Assembly: GCA_000380225.1 (NCBI GenBank)
Contig: KB904821.1
Coordinates: forward strand, 5,278,806 to 5,342,805
DNA: 64,000 nt
Origin: a filamentous cyanobacterium ESFC-1
Lineage (GTDB): Bacteria; Cyanobacteriota; Cyanobacteriia; Cyanobacteriales; Spirulinaceae
Reading direction: 5' to 3'
A program made the translations under genes and the position numbers. The notes under the pieces are model-generated. The model had not been told where the DNA came from. It was given only the letters and a program-made list of their open reading frames with translations, and ran no database searches. Shown piece by piece: positions 61,844 through 64,000 of the stretch. The first letter of the stretch is position 1. Each line of letters starts with the position of its first letter.

Positions 61844-63334
61844 CTATTGCATCAACGCCGCACCCCGCCGATATAACTCCTCAGCATAATCCGTCCAAGT
61901 CCCTTGTCCCCAATAGCGGAAACAACTGGTTTCGAGCAACAGTAGATACAGTAAGGCTTCTTGGTAATCTGCTTGTTGGGTCACGCTGTTGTCTTGTTGC
62001 ACTAAGGGGTCATATTTTTGGTGGAAAGCCGCACTCAGTTGTGTCATGGGGCCTAAAACGTTTTCGTAGCCTTTCACCCAACTCAGGTCATTTGTCCAGG
62101 ATGCACCGTCTACATGAAATTGATGGTCGGTTTCGCTTAACGTTTGGATGGTTTGGTTAACCACTTCTGGGGTGACGTTGTTGAGGTCTACTCGCTGCCA
62201 AATTTTATGCTGTCCCACCCCTTGACATTGGGGGTAATCTTCGGGCTGGACTCCGGCAGCTTCGAGCATTTCCAGGTATTCTGTGCCGTTGAGTCCGACA
62301 ACTCCTGTCGTATTAATGCCGTTGTCCTTGAGGTCGTACCAAACCGGGGAGAAGTCGCGGGGAAATTCGTTCATCATTACGCCACCATTTTCCCCGTCGG
62401 CAATTTGACTAACGCAGGAGGGAACAGAAACATCGCCAATTTGCTGTTTACCGCGGCCTTTGGCTTCGTGATAGGGTTGCATTTGGGCAACTAATTTCGT
62501 ATCAGAACCTTGGGTTTTAATCAGGGCGGTAATGCTGATGGTTTCGCCGTTACTATTACGCGCGACAAGGCGATTGGGGATGTATTTATCGTCGTGGTGA
62601 AGTCCTGACCCATCAAGTCGTTCAACGGAGTGTTCCTGGACGAGTAACCAACGATAGCCGCATTCTTTCAGGGCTTTGATGTATTCAAAAAGGGTGTCGG
62701 GATGGTTGGGAAGGGCCATTTCTGGGGGAGAAAAGCCTTTGACGCGACGTAAGGCTTCGGGGCCAAAAATAGATGCAAAATAATGTTGCCAGGCTTGGAT
62801 ATGCAGTTTCAAGTCGGGAATGGGAGTGGAGGGGATGACGGCGTGACTCCACATCGTTCCGAGCCATTCTACATGGGAATAGTATTTTTCGTCACAGGTG
62901 ATTTTTTTAAGGTTGTCGAGAACATCATGGCGGTTCATTTGCAACAAGCCCCAGAGGAGATTACCGGAGTAATCGAGCATAATGCGGGGATTGCAGCCGT
63001 TCGCGACGAGTTCGGGGATAAATTCACCCATACGACTGTAACACCAAGCAAAAACGCTGGCGTTGTGGTTGTCGCCTTCCCCTTGATGTTCAAACATATA
63101 TTGCAGGTTACAGATTAATTCGCCGTTGTTTCCTGCGGGGACGGTGGGTTGGTGCATGTGTAATGCACAGGCAAATCCGGCGGAGATTTGGTCTAGGTTG
63201 AGGTTGCTGTAGGGTAGAAAAACGGGGTCGTTATGATTGGTAATTTGCTGAATTTGGGCATCTTCTCCGCAGATGTTGGGCATTCCGTTGCGGATGGCTT
63301 CTAAGTTACTGCTGTTGAGTGTTGTGGCAGTCAT
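61844..63334 (-). CDS. Glycoside hydrolase family 57 protein
   Basis: A 496-residue protein from the ATG at 63334, which has AGGGA nine bases before it; the frame extends 20 codons further but without a better start. The GH57 first motif is ALHMHQPTVPAG near residue 57, and GFSPPEMALPNHPD near 205 fits a later conserved region. GH57 enzymes act on alpha-glucans (amylase, branching, 4-alpha-glucanotransferase). This branch is common in cyanobacteria, where the exact activity is not established. It may act in glycogen metabolism. It is divergent from speA. Confidence 0.85.
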   Translation of the reverse strand: MTATTLNSSNLEAIRNGMPNICGEDAQIQQITNHNDPVFLPYSNLNLDQISAGFACALHMHQPTVPAGNNGELICNLQYMFEHQGEGDNHNASVFAWCYSRMGEFIPELVANGCNPRIMLDYSGNLLWGLLQMNRHDVLDNLKKITCDEKYYSHVEWLGTMWSHAVIPSTPIPDLKLHIQAWQHYFASIFGPEALRRVKGFSPPEMALPNHPDTLFEYIKALKECGYRWLLVQEHSVERLDGSGLHHDDKYIPNRLVARNSNGETISITALIKTQGSDTKLVAQMQPYHEAKGRGKQQIGDVSVPSCVSQIADGENGGVMMNEFPRDFSPVWYDLKDNGINTTGVVGLNGTEYLEMLEAAGVQPEDYPQCQGVGQHKIWQRVDLNNVTPEVVNQTIQTLSETDHQFHVDGASWTNDLSWVKGYENVLGPMTQLSAAFHQKYDPLVQQDNSVTQQADYQEALLYLLLLETSCFRYWGQGTWTDYAEELYRRGAALMQ

Positions 63335-63536
63335 AAATATTTTCCCTAGGGTGAGTGGGTGCGATTGAGTTTTAGAGGACTCCTCAGCACGCACGTTGTT
63401 GCGATCTTACCGATAGATGTTGTCGGACTTGGAGATTTGAAGGAATCCTAAAGGTTCTCCGGGGTTTCCACGGTTAAAAATTTGTACCAAATCGTTACCA
63501 TTGATGGGTATAAGCTATTGAGGAATGCCGTTAGTT

Positions 63537-64000
63537 ATGGGGATTCACACAAGGGTAAAGGGCGATCGCGATTCCGATCCAACACCGTTATCGGTTGATT
63601 TATCTCAAGCCACCTCCGCAGAGGCTTGGGGAGTTGAAGACAGCGAAAAGTTATATCGGGTTGAGGGGTGGGGAGACCCCTATTTTTCAATTAATGCTGC
63701 GGGGAATGTGATGGTGTCTCCCCGTGGGGATTTGGGGGGGTCTTTGGATTTGTACGAGTTGGTACAGGCGTTACGCAAGCGTAATCTTCAGTTACCATTG
63801 TTAATCCGGTTTTCGGATATTTTGGGCGATCGCATCGAACGGTTGAATGCTTGTTTTGCTAAGGCGATCGCCCGCTACAATTACGGGGGGACTTATCGCG
63901 GCGTTTATCCGGTAAAGTGCAATCAACATCGCCATTTGGTTGAGACGTTGGTGCAGTTTGGTCAGCCGTATCAGTTTGGTTTGGAAGCGGGGTCAAAACC
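63537..64000 (+). CDS. speA: Biosynthetic arginine decarboxylase SpeA, 5' part
   Basis: The gene runs off the window after about 154 codons without a stop. The reading MGIHTRVKG continues into AWGVEDSEKLYRVEGWGDPY, the SpeA N-terminal signature, and YRGVYPVKCNQHRHLVE, in which K127 is the PLP-binding lysine. SpeA turns arginine into agmatine for polyamine synthesis. Of two in-frame ATGs the one at 63537 is preferred, since GAGGA stands 12 bases before it; 63525 would leave no room for that signal. Confidence 0.92.
   Translation, partial: MGIHTRVKGDRDSDPTPLSVDLSQATSAEAWGVEDSEKLYRVEGWGDPYFSINAAGNVMVSPRGDLGGSLDLYELVQALRKRNLQLPLLIRFSDILGDRIERLNACFAKAIARYNYGGTYRGVYPVKCNQHRHLVETLVQFGQPYQFGLEAGSK

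Overview
The window is cyanobacterial chromosome. The octamer GCGATCGC (HIP1) recurs throughout. Several genes are cyanobacterial hallmarks: ycf45, ldpA, bicA, sufR with sufBCD and sufS, futB/futC, dapL and a CBS-CP12 protein. Many intergenic spaces hold heptamer-period short tandem repeats and small inverted-repeat elements of the kind seen in filamentous cyanobacteria. No rRNA, tRNA, CRISPR array or intact transposase was seen. The species cannot be fixed from the sequence alone.

Layout. 0.1-8.3 kb: a sigma-like conserved protein (-), a membrane-anchored seven-blade WD40 protein, a PEP-CTERM exported protein, recJ, an orphan antitoxin-like ORF (-), and a short MutY/MIG-type glycosylase translationally coupled to a Uma2 nuclease. 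8.3-12.8 kb: divergent ferric-iron transporter genes futC/futB, an L,D-transpeptidase and a DedA protein. 13-21 kb: an exopolysaccharide cluster with a tyrosine autokinase (Wzc-like) and outer-membrane export protein (Wza-like) on the minus strand, divergent from a Wzy/O-antigen-ligase protein, a Wzx flippase and a glycosyltransferase. 21-28.2 kb: the Fe-S assembly locus, sufR divergent from sufB-sufC-sufD-sufS, with two exact CAAC-N6-GTTG SufR sites between sufR and sufB and repeat insertions inside the sufBCDS run. 28.2-33.1 kb: rsmI, a PfkB kinase, cysQ-like phosphatase, an Rpn/PD-(D/E)XK protein and an HSL-type hydrolase. 33.1-38.1 kb: a SulP anion transporter, a rhodanese membrane protein with an ETHE1-type persulfide dioxygenase, and an HELGH membrane protein.

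38.3-44.1 kb: dapL, then a LysR regulator (CmpR/CcmR type) divergent from bicA and an NhaS3-type Na+/H+ antiporter. BicA is a Na+-dependent bicarbonate importer, so the antiporter can restore the sodium gradient it uses. 44.3-50 kb: an SH3b secreted protein, a membrane class III adenylate cyclase, small hydrolases, a second PD-(D/E)XK-like protein with an EKRG tandem repeat, an XRE regulator and a thioredoxin-fold protein. 50-54.7 kb: xseA, convergent with ldpA-ycf45. 55.6-64 kb: an ADP-forming acyl-CoA synthetase fused to a GNAT acetyltransferase, CBS-CP12, a DMT transporter with a large coiled-coil head, a GH57 glycosidase, and the 5' part of speA, which runs off the window.

The least explained content is non-coding: a 7-bp-period repeat system that reaches into translation starts (recJ, xseA), at least three small elements with perfect or near-perfect terminal inverted repeats (about 130, 267 and 366 bp; one copy is nested in another), and a roughly 200-bp composite repeat in four copies.
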